Assembly (NCBI RefSeq): GCF_947179165.1
Contig: NC_077242.1
Location: 76,055,097 to 76,119,096, forward strand
DNA length: 64,000 nucleotides
Reading direction: 5' to 3'
From: Solanum dulcamara
Taxonomy: Eukaryota; Streptophyta; Magnoliopsida; Solanales; Solanaceae
Positions within the stretch are counted from its first letter, which is position 1. Every line of letters starts with the position of its first letter. This document shows positions 1-11,286 of the stretch, one piece after another. The notes beneath the pieces were generated by a model. It did not search any database, was not told the origin of the DNA, and saw nothing but the letters and a program-made list of their open reading frames with translations. A program made the translations under genes and the position numbers.

Positions 1-3000
1 ATATGTTGATGAGGAGTTCAAGATTGACATAAATTGGAAAGACATGATTGACAACAGATCTGAACCACCTCCATACGTGCATATCAAGAGAAGTATCCTT
101 TGAATATTCATTGCCAAGTCTTCTTAAATTTAGAATTTGTATTGTAGTTGTTAGCATATCAATGAATGAACAGTTGATATCAATCTAAGTTTTGCCAGGT
201 TGCTTAAATTTATCTTCCTAAGTTGATACTGTTGAGTCCTCAATGTGTAGTTTTTCTCTTTTCTTTTCTGTTATTTAAACCTTTTCATGAAAACTGTTCC
301 TATCATTTGTTCTTTGTGATTACATACTTAGCTCTTTCTAAAATGTTTCTATATGCTGCTGTAGTCAGAAAGACATCTATAAGGGAGATGTTGACTTATG
401 CTAAGTTCTAGTGATCTTAAAAATAAGAATATGGCGACACATAATTTTTAACAAGCTATGCATAAGCTCCATGTCTTTTCTAGTTTATAAGTTTGATGAA
501 CTTCAAACTCAATGATACAAGAATAGTGAATAGTAGCAAAGAAAGCATAATAAGGAGAACAATCCGTAGTTGACTAAATATCTTTTCTATTATAAATAAA
601 TAGGCGAGTTTATTGGTAGAGAAGTGAGGGATAGCCTGGTGGAAACGACCCTCTAGGTTGGTGGTTCAAGAACCATCGTTGACTCCTGAATAAGGAGTTC
701 TGGGTTGAGTTTGTCATATAGAAAAAGGTGCTATAGTAGTAATAAACTGATAAGATTCTCAATCTTTAATATCATCATATATATATATTCGGCCCGGGAC
801 GCGGTGACGAGCATTATCACATATGGCGTCATCATATGCTTTACTTAATTGTATATGGCACCTCATCCTCGTATACTTCTACATATATATAGCCAGAATC
901 ATACCAATTTCGTCATAAGCTTGTGCAACTTTGAGTTCTCAGTTAGTCCTTATTGTAAGTCTATCCACTGAAAACACTCACATGATCTTCATAATATGAA
1001 TTTAGTTCATATGTAACCTTTATAAAAAAGAAGTTCAATGTAAGCTTTATTTTCTATATGAAATGAAGAAGCAAAAGGTCCAATCAATTACTTGACAATA
1101 ATTTCCAATTTCCAATTTCCAAATCTGGTTTGGGCCATAACCCTACAGACATAAGTATCTGTTGAATTCCCTGCATTGTTCATTCGCTCTGGTTGAGGCA
1201 AGCAGAAAACTTGCCCTTCAAACCATTGCTACATGCACTTGGTCTTGGTAGCAATAACAGATCTTGTTTTTGGTGTTTGAAAGTTCAAATAATCCTTTAT
1301 TGGAATGTGTAGAAAAACAAAAAACTCAAACTGCATCACAGGAGCACATAAATCACAATTCGCCATGTTAGTTTGTCAACAGGAAAAGTAGTACTATGCG
1401 GAAAACCCTTAACTGAATTAGATGCTTACCTCATTAAGAAAAAACGTGACGGCGATATTGCTGATATTGGGTGCACAAACTGCAAATCCACAGAATGCTT
1501 GGACAATTGTGTTTGCAGGTAATGCCAATGGTTGCGAGGTTTTCTAATCTGTTCTTGCCAGTCTGGAATTTGCTCTTACTAATTGTCAAAATATGCAATG
1601 ATTTGGTGTTATCATTCATGATGTGAATCCTAGGGAAGTTTTTGGAGATTTATATTCTGATGCAACTTTGAGAAAGTTAAGCCTATGTTATGATATTATC
1701 TGTGCATTAGTGTCTGTCTCAGTTTTAGGATAAGGTCCTGTATAGCCAAGGTTCCTAGAGTACTCTCTTTCTAGTGACATTTGGTTGACAAATTGGAACT
1801 TTTTCAGTTTCCATGTCTTCAACATTCCTTTCAATGTTCCAGGAGTATCCCATTGTACACCAAAAATATACAAATATATAAGTACCATACTTACCAGTTA
1901 AAAGTGCAGTGCAGAAGTAGGTGTACAGTTCTCTCAACTAGGATTACTTAAGTAACTCTTGTTTTTTTGATGAAATAAGGTGAACTTAAGTAACTATTGT
2001 TTGCCACCTGAAATCCTATCTTCTCTAAGTTATCTTAGTGCAAGCTTCATGAGTTGCATCCATACAAAATCTGTCACTTTTGCTTCCCAAGGACATTTTC
2101 TTGCTGCATTTGTTTCTTGACCAAGAACTTCATTGGGATGACACAACAACTATTATGCTTCGATCCTTCAGCAGAACTTCATAGATGATCCGATGAAAAT
2201 TTCCCACCTTCTTTTCATATTAGAGTTTCCTGCTCCATTGTAAGGTTTTGAACCCCTTGCAGCTAAGAGAAGAACTGGTTTATTGATTCCACTCCCCTCT
2301 TGGAAACTTCTCCTGAATCTTATGCTTGAGATATTGTCATTTCCTCATTCTGCCTTTGAGTGTTGCAAATGTTATAGTAGTTCTTTTAGTCGTACCTCCA
2401 TCCAACAGTCCATTCAAAATTATGTTCGTTCATCATTTTTCATCTTAAGCTTTACAAAAATGTTATTATTCATTCCCAAGGCTCATGATACTTTTCCATA
2501 CTTCACTTCGGATGAGCATGTCATAGCCCTTCTGCACCATTGACTTGTCCATACCGTGCTTTGCTTTTATCAGTTCCTTCCAAACATCCTAGTTTTTGTT
2601 CAAAACGGAATCTCCATAGCTGCTTCTTTTTTAGGGTTTTCTGCTGAATTCTCAGGTTTTCCAGCCTCGAACATCCATATTTTACTTGTATCAATCACTA
2701 TGGACATGCAGGCAGCTAATGCACCTATAAATGCTTCTTATAGTGATATTCACCAAAGCATTAGACTTGCTTCTGTTGACGGTATATCTTTATTAGAGAG
2801 CTCTTTGAACTTTTATATCTTATACATTTCAGTTTTTTAAAAAAAAACGAACGTTTATATCCATTAAATGATTTAAATTGAAACCACGATTTTGAGTCAT
2901 ACTTGTCTAGCAATATTTTCTTGAGCCAAGGGTCTCGGAAACAACCTCTCTACCCCACTAAGGTAGGGATAAGGCATGCGTACGCACTACGCACCACCCT

Positions 3001-6000
3001 CCCCAGACCTCACTTGTAGGGCTATACTGGATGTCGTTGTTGCTGACTAGCAATATTGGCACCAACTGCAATACCAACTTCACCATCTTCTGTCATCTCC
3101 ATAAATATAATAGGCAAGTCAAACTATTTTATTGATCTTGCTGTTCAATTATTTTTGTTAGACAACAATTGAAGCCGTCCTACCTTGGTAGGAGTCAGGT
3201 CTGCGTACACTTTACCCTCCCCAGACCCCACGTTGTGGGATTTCACTGGGTCGTTGTTGTTGTAACAATTGAAGCGCTGAAGGGAGTAATTCTTCAGCTT
3301 ACTGCTGTTTTTTCTACAATGTGGTCCATTGTCTCATTGATCTTCTAGAAATTTGTTCTTTATGGACTTTCTTTTCCTTGTCCAGCATGTGAGATAATTT
3401 TAGTGGGAATAGGGTTCCAGTAGCAGGAATGAAGGTTTATCTAAACACGTTTGCGAATCTGAATGAAGTATATTAGTCTTCCCATTTGAAGCTCAATAAC
3501 TATTATGTCAACGTAAATTGGTATGCTGTATATTTACAAGTCGCTCTCTTGACAGTTAAAATTGTGACTTAATAGGGTTCAATGCATAAGTTGTTCGAAG
3601 GCGTGCCATTGCTCTGATACGTGCTCAAACAGACCATTTCGGAGAGATAGAAGGATAAAAGTTGTCAAGGTGTGACACTTTGGTACTCAAGTTTCCTTGA
3701 ATCCAGCTTATGGTTTTGATTATCATGTTTATTATAAGTGGTAGAATATCTTTATTCATTGCTTTGGCTGATTCTTCTTGGTGTTGCTTTACAGACTGAA
3801 CTTTGTGGTTGGGGGGTAGTAGCACTTGAATCCATAAACAAAGGTGATTTCATAATTGAATACATTGGCGAAGGTGATTCTCTTACAAGTGAAGCTGTCA
3901 ACTCTTAAATAATTTTCTGAGCTATTCATGTTTCTACATCTCTATTACACATAACTGTATTTTTGTGCTTACACATCTTTCAAGTATTTACACTCGACAC
4001 TTATCCATATGATGTTATGCTCTGCACCAAACAACAAACTCGGCTTAATTTAAGGCAAGTTGGAGTTGACTATATGAATTCTCGCTGCAAGACATTGCCA
4101 AAGTATCTCAGGCGGCCTCTTTATCCTTAATGTGTGGTAGTTGAACTTTCAATCAACTGTGGTCTTTTTCAATCGTTTAATCTTGTATGACCACACATCC
4201 ATCTTAGCATCCTCATTCTCAGACACTTACCTTGTGGATATGTTGAATTTTAGCGGCCCAATATTCACTTCCATGTATGTAACATTGTTGGTCATACAAC
4301 TGTTCTATAGAGCTTGCCTTTCACTTTGGTAGGTATCCTTCTCATTACTTAACACTCAGATAACATTTTCTAATTCAACCATCGTAGTTTGATCATTTCT
4401 AACATCTTTATCTGGTTCAACATTATCCTGGAGTGTCAAGCCAGGATTGTTAGTTTTAGGTACTGCAATCATGTCTAGTCTCACCTCAACTTCAATCTCC
4501 TTACGTTGACTAAATTTGAATTGCACATATCCAGTTTTACTTTTACTTATCGTGAATCTAACTTTCTAGAGTGCTTTTCCACAATTCAACATTTTTGGTG
4601 ACGCCTTTGCTGATTTTGTCAATTAGCACAATTTTTCCACCATATAGCATATCATCCATAACTAGGATAAACAAGCACAGTTCAGTATTGATACATGGTG
4701 TAAACCCACAGTTATGAGAAACTCTTTGTATCATGTAAATCCTTTTCCTAAATCCGGAACCTTTTTTGACATTTTGAAATCCATATATTCTCTTGCTATC
4801 ATGTCATCCATGATTCCTTGTACTGCTTAGCAGGCTCATCTGCCTGAAATGTGCAATGTGAAGCAGAAGACTTGCTGCTAGTTAATTTGGATGCAGAAAT
4901 GTCTCTCTCTTTTGCATCTAAAAGCCCTTTTAGTGACCCATTGTGCAACCTTTATGTATATCATCAAATGTCGAGACATTTTGTTTTTGCGTTAGCAAGC
5001 ATTTTAAAGCTTCTAATTTGGTTGGTCTTTTCGTGTTTCAGTTATTGATGATGCCTTGTGTGAAAAAAGGCTATGGGACATGAAATACAAGGGAGTCCAA
5101 AATTTCTACATGTGTGAACTACGGAAAGATTTCACAATTGATGCAACTTTCAAGGGAAACTTGTCCCGTTTTCTCAACCATAGCTGTGATCCTAATTGCA
5201 AGTTGGAAAAATGGTTAGTTAACTTCTTCTAATAGCATTTCCTTGTTTCAGATTCTTTGGACTGTTCTTTAAGATCAGAAGTTAGTGATTTTTTGCTTTT
5301 ATATGTATTGACATATTTCCCGGTTCAGACTACTCTGGAGCTGTCCCATAACACTGGTCTAAGCCAAGATCACATCAACTTGAATTTGAAAAGGATATAT
5401 TCAAACGCTAACATCTCAGACTTGACTTTGTTTTTGAAGTTAAATGACCATAACACAACCACATCAAAGAATAGATACATGGATTTCATTTATGATGTCA
5501 TGCTTTCAAAGTAATATACAGTTATACATCTTCTTGTTTTTGTTCAATTTTGAGGTATTATTCCTTTTTATTTGAATGCTAGAGGAAATTATATTGATGT
5601 TTATTCTACCCTGTTACACTGTTTTCCTACTAGAGGAAGAGTTAATATTAGACCAGATACATGAAATAACAGTCAGTCAAATCTTAGGACACATAAAATC
5701 CTGAATATGGCACAACTTTAGCTGACTGGGGACATGACCTTAGATAGAAGGGTATGGAAGTCGAGGATTAGGGTAGAAGGTTAGTAGGTTGCTGCGTGTT
5801 GCGTTTTGTGTAGGAGAGGTAGTGGGCTAGCCTCCCCTTTCCTCTTATCCTTTAAGTATTATTATTATCTATTGCGTAGTTTCTTATTCTTCGATGTTAA
5901 TTGCTATTTGTTGTTGCATTTGTTTTGTATCTTTGCTACTTTGCTGTCTCTTTTCTTACAATCCTGTCGGATACTTCCCTTTTGATCCGAGGGTCTTTCG

Positions 6001-8251
6001 GAAAGAGCGTCTCTACCTTACAAAGGTAAGGTCTACATACATCCTTCCCAGATCCCACTTGTGGGATTACACTGGGTATGTTGTTGTGATGTTATATTCT
6101 ACAGGCACCTGAGCTCTGTTCGTTAGTTGAGATTCTTGATAAACTCAACTTTTGAGATGCCCTCATATGTTATTGCTCAATTTCTATAGTCTTCTCGCTA
6201 TATCTAACATCCATTCTTGTTTAGGAATTGATTAACAGACAGATATACCTGTAGAATGCCATGGCTTTTATTTTTCCTGTATAGTTAGTTCCCTACGTAT
6301 TCATCCCTTCTCCCTTTTTCTGATAATCACATATTTGTCATATTTCTTAGTTGCATGTGTTATAGTCCAATATATTTAGTTCTTCCTTTATGCTCATTGT
6401 GTGCCTTGATCAATGCTATGATATACTTTTATTACCTATTAAAGGCAGGTTGAAGGTGAGACTCGAGTTGGTGTCTTTGCTGCTCGATACATTGAAGTAG
6501 AAGAACCTCTGACCTATGACTACAGGTATGCTCTTTTGTGTTGCTACCTCTATAACTGTTATTATGCGGTAAAGCTGTTTAGGTTCTTGTATTCTTCTTA
6601 TCTATCTTACCTTTGATTATAACTTCAAGGTATGTCTGTAATAAAGGTCTGTAAGTTTTTAACCTTTTGTGGTTATACATGATAACTGCCGTATATAAGA
6701 TTGATTGGTATGAGACAAGAAGAAGCCTCCTTTTCATCTGACTTAGGTGTCTAGGAAAGAAGACAAAACTACGCTCTATTACATCTTCAACTATCTGGCC
6801 ATATTATTTTCAGTGATATGTGGAGTGTTTGTATGATTTCATAGGGGATGCTTCCAGTTATGTGATTTTGTTTGATGTACCTTTTTATTTCCACCAAAGA
6901 TGTGGTAATAGCTGCTTGTGGTCCTAAAAAATTGTACATCAGGCAGAAGATACCATGTTAAGAACTTAAAATCTCCATTATTTTAAAAATAGTTAATTCC
7001 CTTGAAAAGTTTATAAACCAAATAGTGAAGTGGTATTTAAATAATTTAAGAAAGTCACGCCGATTAAATGGGCTCTTGGGAAACTTCACATAGGAGGTTG
7101 TCAACTTCAAATCTGCCCACAAAATAGAATGTCAGATATTCTGTTTGAGATGGTTTTGGTTTTAAGCCTGTTTGAGTTCTTTGACCAGTAATGCACTCTG
7201 GTGTGGAAATACAATAATTTTTTTTGATAACCAAAGCTAAAGAGAGCAATGGAGATGGATCCCTTGAACTCTAGGGTAAAGGCGCACTCAGGGACCGCTG
7301 CACCAGACAGTCCACTTAGTGGAAATCCAATAATAACCAGTAGGATAGAAAGATATGCCAGAATAAAGAAATCACTTTGATGTAAATGGAAAGATTGCGC
7401 ATTCAAGGGCATAGTTCTTTCCTGGTTCAAGTTCTTGACGAGAAAACTCGACGTTAGTTGTTATTGTAGCCATAGAAAGCAGTAAAATGGAAGAAATCAT
7501 AGTTTCTTATAGCTGTTGAATTTCCATGAGTAGTCTACGAAATAAATACATTGAGCTTTTACATGCATTCTTTTTGCTATAAGCAGGATGCACTTGGGAC
7601 TTTTTTGTCAAGTGTTGCTTTGACATGGAAGGGTTAAAAGCTTAAAACTTTACGGTTTAGTCATGAGCTCCAATTGATATACAGTCAGACCTCTCTACAA
7701 CAACATTTCACTATAATAACCAAGTTTACTTTGAAACCGATTTTTCATGTTATGTTATCTTATATGTTCTTTATAACAACATTTCGCTTTAGTAGCTAAA
7801 AAGTATCCAGACAAATGCCTCCGTTATAGAGAGATTTGACTAGATGTGACTTCTGAAAATAGAAGCTAACTTCTCTTTTAAGTTAAAGCACTAGACATTA
7901 CATCATATGCAACAACTGCCACTACCACGTCTCAGTTCCAAACAAATTGAAATCGGCTATATGAATCCTTACTAATCACGTTTCTTCATTTTAAATTCAT
8001 CTTAGGCCAAAATAGCTTAGTACTATACCTTTCAGTTTTGTGCAACTATTGTTTGCTGAATCTGCTTTGCCTCTGTATGCAGATTTGTTCAGTTTGGATC
8101 AGAAGTGAAGTGCCATTGTGGAGCTTCGAATTGTCAAGGATATCTTGGCAGCAAAAAGAAAATCACAAGTAAACTGGACATCTGCTGGGGATCGAAACGC
8201 AAGAGAACATCTACTTCTTGCCTCGCGATCATTAAATCAAATTCATGTTAG
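1..8251 (+). CDS. ASHR3: ASHR3-type SET-domain histone-lysine N-methyltransferase, 3' part (5' end outside window)
   Basis: A nuclear histone lysine methyltransferase of the ASHR3/SDG4 group, cut by the left window edge. The exons I read are 1-92, 1422-1518, 3576-3669, 3795-3873, 5042-5213, 6445-6525 and 8083-8251 (stop TAG 8249-8251). All introns are GT-AG and the phases match. Exons 2-3 encode a Cys-rich AWS domain (GCTNC, CVCR, CISCSKACHC, then CSNRPFRRD). Exons 4-6 encode the SET domain: GWGVVALESI, IEYIGE, the catalytic and AdoMet-binding RFLNHSCDPNC, then EPLTYDYR. Exon 7 carries the post-SET zinc site CHCGASNCQGYLG and a basic tail. Family knowledge: Arabidopsis ASHR3 has an N-terminal PHD finger, acts on H3K36/H3K4 and affects stamen and root meristem development. 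The PHD part is not visible here. The introns hold several retroposon tails and a MITE. ASHH-type relatives fit less well because the AWS spacing and the VEGETRVGVFAAR segment match ASHR3. Confidence 0.9.
605..735 (+). mobile_element. SINE-like element (tRNA-type Pol III boxes) in ASHR3 intron 1
   Basis: Intron 1 (93-1421) contains a segment with an A-box-like GATAGCCTGGTGG near 635-647 and a B-box-like GGTTCAAGAACC near 662-673, the spacing of tRNA-derived SINEs of the Solanaceae SolS type. No clear target duplication was found, so the ends are approximate. The rest of the intron shows nothing coding. Confidence 0.45.
2918..3046 (+). mobile_element. 5'-truncated RTE-LINE/TS-SINE tail with 11-bp target duplication
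   Basis: The segment has the Solanaceae tail sequence (GAGCCAAGGGTCTCGGAAAC, CCTCTCTACC, CCTCCCCAGACC) and ends in a TTG-like run. It is flanked by the direct repeat CTAGCAATATT at 2907-2917 and 3047-3057, a target-site duplication left by target-primed reverse transcription. It lies in intron 2 of the ASHR3 gene. Confidence 0.72.
3176..3263 (+). mobile_element. 88-bp 5'-truncated RTE-LINE/TS-SINE tail with 12-bp target duplication
   Basis: Only the last 88 bases of the tail are present, ending in TTG repeats. The exact direct repeat AACAATTGAAGC flanks it at 3164-3175 and 3264-3275. It lies in ASHR3 intron 2, about 120 bp from the previous insertion and in the same orientation. Confidence 0.8.
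5612..6087 (+). mobile_element. RTE-type LINE 3' fragment (long form) in ASHR3 intron 5
   Basis: A longer copy of the same tail. It contains the upstream LINE 3' sequence (GGATTAGGGTAGAAGGTTAG at about 5764) followed by the GATCCGAGGGTCTTTCGGAA tail and a TTGTTG end. Near-identical 14-15 bp flanks (GATGTTTATTCTAC at 5597 and GATGTTATATTCTAC at 6087) look like a target duplication with one indel. The remainder of this intron (5214-6444) has no coding signal. Confidence 0.62.
7681..7841. mobile_element. MITE with about 20-bp terminal inverted repeats in ASHR3 intron 6
   Basis: The left end CAGTCAGACCTCTCTACAAC is inverted at the right end as GTTATAGAGAGATTTGACT. Between them lies AT-rich non-coding sequence with an internal repeat (TATAACAACATTTCGCT against CTACAACAACATTTCACT). 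This is a common Solanaceae non-autonomous DNA transposon. A truncated relative appears at about 32610-32700. Intron 6 (6526-8082) also carries degenerate LINE-tail sequence near 7930-8010. Confidence 0.6.
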
Positions 8252-9650
8252 CCTATTTATTCTTCATTCGATCATTTTCCTATATCGCGTTTTCTACAAA
8301 AATGAAATAAACCAATAGAAAGCCATTGCAAAAAGGAGAGGAAAGAAAGGAACAGAAAGATTGCTGTTATAAGCATTGTTACATTGATTTATACTGTCAT
8401 AGTTTATTTCACTTTCTTACATTATAAAGATTAAGTTCTGTTCATTTTATTGCCTTCTTTCAATTCTAGTTGGATATGCATGATTTTCCAGTGACATCTT
8501 TTTCTTTCGAGGTGAGCGTCTTTCAAAAACAGTCTTTATTTTCATGAGGTAGGGATAAGACTCTGTACAATCTGCCTTCTTCCTTCTCTAGATTTCACTT
8601 GCGGGGTGTAATACAATTGATATGTTGTTGATATAATGTTGAACTTTTGTTTCTTATTAAATGGTTGTATTTAATGAATTTCTCAATATAATTATAGTGT
8701 CTAGACAAAAGTTATGAGGATCTCGGAAAACCCTATCCTATCCCTTGAATTTGCCCCTACATAGCATTCAAGAAAAAATGGGAGGAATAATAATAAAATA
8801 ATATGATAACTGTTCTTTAAGAGTGTAAGATATTATTATGAAAATAAAATTCGAAATTATATTTTACATGTCATCAAATGTGTTTCATGTGTGATTCGAA
8901 TGGATGTGATCATACAAGCTCTAATATACTGAATTCCATTATAACTTCGAAGTTAAATGTGTTTGGGCGAGAGTAGTACTTGGAAAGTCCTCGTGTTGCA
9001 TTCTTTTTTTTTTTGTTTACCATTAAGGAATTTTATTGGGTATGTTGTTGTTGTGTGTGATTCAAATGACATTCTTCACAATCGAATAAATGTTAAACTT
9101 AAATTACTCAATTATTACGTTCAATAATTTGGAAGGTACAATTAATCAACTAAATATAGGTAAATAATTAGCATTATTCTTTTAAAGCAAAAAAAAAGAA
9201 GAAAGAAGTGGATTCGTTGTACTAAACAATTTCAAGAATATTAATATGATCTGTTCATGACTAACGTAAAAAGAAAAAAAAATAGAAATATTTTTGTCTA
9301 CTTAAGAATAATATCTCTTTATTTTTTTCGGACAATTTTTCAATTCAAACTTTTCATATGAGATATTCAAGATACAAATTTAATGTCTTAGACACATTTT
9401 TTTCTTCTTAAATTCCCTGTCAAGTTAAAATAAGATAAATAAATTAAAACAAAAAAACTAGAGAGTAAATGATTTCTTTTCATCTGTCTTAATCTTGACG
9501 ATCAAAATCATCTATACCTATTTTAATTTTAGTGGATATAATTATCTTCTATTTATAGCTGGTGAAAGGTGAAATGTAATTGATATAATTAGTGAAAGTG
9601 CATGTAAATTGTGTCGATGAATGCTGACATGTATGTCAAATAATTAATCG
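8252..9650. other. Intergenic region between ASHR3 and the fucose synthase gene
   Basis: This holds the presumed 3' UTR of the upstream gene (AATGAAATAAACC-type AU-rich signals near 8304), a degenerate RTE/TS tail at about 8505-8625, a further tail remnant ending TATGTTGTTGTTG at about 9041-9055, and AT-rich sequence up to the next promoter. I see no coding exon. Confidence 0.6.
8505..8625 (+). mobile_element. Degenerate RTE-LINE/TS-SINE tail
   Basis: The order of motifs is the same as in the intact tails (GGTGAGCGTCTTTCAAAAAC, AGGTAGGGATAAG, ATTTCACTTGCGGG, TATGTTGTTG), but with many substitutions. No target duplication was recognised. Confidence 0.4.
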
Positions 9651-9653
9651 AGA

Positions 9654-9660
9654 TATATAA
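9654..9660 (+). promoter_or_regulatory. Candidate TATA box of the fucose synthase gene
   Basis: TATATAA lies about 113 bp upstream of the chosen ATG, a plausible TATA distance with a leader of roughly 80 nt. Assigned by position and sequence only. Confidence 0.35.
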
Positions 9661-9772
9661 TAAGCTGACGCGGATATCATAGTTATCTAAAATATTCTTA
9701 ATGCAAATTTATTTGCTTATTTATTTGTATGTATGTTTTTTGCATCTCTCATATCGTTCATACATAAAAAAA

Positions 9773-10714
9773 ATGCCGATAGATACTTCAGCCAAGATCT
9801 TCGTCGCCGGCCACCGTGGACTCGTCGGATCCGCCGTGGTCCGAAAACTCCACCAATTAGGTTGCAAAAATCTCCTACTCCGTACACATTCCGATCTAGA
9901 TCTCACTAACCAATCCGCCGTCGAATCCTTCTTCGCCGCCGAGAAACCCCAATACGTCATCCTCGCCGCCGCTAAAGTCGGTGGCATACACGCAAACAAC
10001 ACATATCCAGCTGATTTCATCACTATAAATCTCCTAATCCAAACAAACGTCATCGTTTCATCCTTCAATCACAAAGTCCTTAAGCTTCTGTTCCTCGGTT
10101 CTTCATGTATTTACCCTAAATTCGCACCTCAACCAATTCCCGAAAATGCCCTTTTAACTGCCCCGTTGGAAGCTACTAACGAATGGTATGCAATTGCGAA
10201 AATTGCTGGTATCAAAATGTGTCAAGCTTATAGATTACAGCATAATTTTGATGCAATTTCAGCAATGCCCACAAATTTATACGGTACAAATGACAATTTT
10301 CATCCTGAGAATTCTCATGTTTTGCCTGCTTTATTACGTAGATTTCATGAAGCAAAAGTTAACAATCTTGATAAAGTGGTTGTGTGGGGAACTGGTTCTC
10401 CATTAAGGGAATTTTTACATGTCGATGATTTAGCCAATGCAGTTGTGTTTTTGTTAGAGAATTATAGTGATTTAGAACATGTTAATGTGGGGAGTGGAAA
10501 GGAAGTGAGTATAAAAGAGTTAGCTGAATTGGTGAAAGAAGTTGTGGGGTTTAAAGGGGAGTTGATTTGGGATTCGACTAAGCCGGATGGGACACCAAGG
10601 AAGCTTATGGATACTTCAAAGCTTGTTGGATTAGGTTGGACACCAAAGATTTCTCTCCGGGATGGTCTTGTTGATACCTACAAATGGTACTTGGAGAATT
10701 ATGGCAAGCAATAG
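9773..10714 (+). CDS. GER: GDP-L-fucose synthase (GDP-4-keto-6-deoxymannose 3,5-epimerase-4-reductase)
   Basis: A cytosolic NADPH-dependent enzyme converting GDP-4-keto-6-deoxy-D-mannose to GDP-L-fucose, the donor for fucosylated xyloglucan, pectin, arabinogalactan proteins and N-glycans. The 313-residue intronless frame is an extended short-chain dehydrogenase. It has the nucleotide-binding glycine motif GHRGLVGS (residues 13-20) and [12 protein letters not shown] (65-76). The catalytic Ser/Cys region is GSSCIYP (109-115, Cys112) and the Tyr-Lys pair is YAIAK (Tyr139, Lys143). The epimerase-side loop is [17 protein letters not shown]. The length matches plant GER1/GER2 (about 312 residues). 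The frame is open for 24 more codons to an ATG at 9701, but that extension is hydrophobic and unlike the family, so I start at MPIDTS. The ATG is preceded by AAAAAA. I cannot tell which Arabidopsis paralogue is orthologous. Confidence 0.95.
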   Translation: MPIDTSAKIFVAGHRGLVGSAVVRKLHQLGCKNLLLRTHSDLDLTNQSAVESFFAAEKPQYVILAAAKVGGIHANNTYPADFITINLLIQTNVIVSSFNHKVLKLLFLGSSCIYPKFAPQPIPENALLTAPLEATNEWYAIAKIAGIKMCQAYRLQHNFDAISAMPTNLYGTNDNFHPENSHVLPALLRRFHEAKVNNLDKVVVWGTGSPLREFLHVDDLANAVVFLLENYSDLEHVNVGSGKEVSIKELAELVKEVVGFKGELIWDSTKPDGTPRKLMDTSKLVGLGWTPKISLRDGLVDTYKWYLENYGKQ

Positions 10715-11018
10715 TTCAGGTGATTATTGAATGTTTTTACATGATATGTGATTGTTATTCTTGTTTTGTCAGATTGTTGAAAGATTATAATAAGCTTAAT
10801 TGAATTATTGATTCTCTGTTGTACTGATATTGAGTACTATGTTTATGTGAACTATTTATGCCAAAGATCCAGTTTTTATTTTATCTGCCACTTTCAAGAA
10901 TTTGTGTTCAATATCGCAATAGTTCATTGTCAATTTGCTTAAAAACATGGACCAGTTTGTATTGAGCTTTGTTGTCCGAACATGATTGGTGCTGACCTTA
11001 CTTCTGGTTGGTGATAAA
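10715..11018. other. 3' UTR and downstream intergenic sequence of the fucose synthase gene
   Basis: AT-rich sequence after the TAG stop, with AATAA-like polyadenylation context (GATTATAATAAGC near 10785). No further coding sequence is visible before the SINE. Confidence 0.4.
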
Positions 11019-11031
11019 CTAGTTGACAATG

Positions 11032-11273
11032 ATCCTTCGGGGTGGCCTAGTGGTTTGGGTTTGGGACTTCCATGTTGGAGGTCCCAAGTTCGAAACCTCT
11101 TGCCAGCGAAAGCAAGGGGGTTTGCCTTCTGGGTCGAGCTCGTCGCACCTGGCTTGCCTAGTGTGGGTTACCTCTCATGTGGAGTTTGCAAACTATTGCA
11201 TAGGAGCGGAGTTTTTACCCTGTGTGCACCCAAAGGATAGCGGCTACGGGTTTTTCTTGTCATAAAAAATAAC
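11032..11273 (+). mobile_element. Full-length SolS-type SINE with 13-bp target duplication
   Basis: A 242-bp element. It has A-box GGGGTGGCCTAGTGG at about 11039-11053 and B-box AAGTTCGAAACC at about 11088-11099, the internal Pol III promoter of a tRNA-derived SINE. Its 3' end is CATAAAAAATAAC. The exact direct repeat CTAGTTGACAATG flanks it at 11019-11031 and 11274-11286. The short reading frames inside it are not genes. Confidence 0.85.
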
Positions 11274-11286
11274 CTAGTTGACAATG

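Noticed and set aside
780..880. GC-richer patch GGCCCGGGACGCGGTGACGA in ASHR3 intron 1
   Set aside because: It is too short to assign to an element, with no inverted or direct flanking repeats recognised.
9701..9772. A 24-codon upstream extension of the fucose synthase frame from an earlier ATG
   Set aside because: It is hydrophobic and AT-rich, unlike the family N-terminus. The next ATG gives the normal length of about 313 residues.
9721..10068. 115-codon minus-strand frame within the fucose synthase gene
   Set aside because: It is a shadow of the plus-strand coding sequence.
10986..11265. Two overlapping open frames of 80-84 codons
   Set aside because: They lie inside a SINE with clear Pol III boxes and target duplication.
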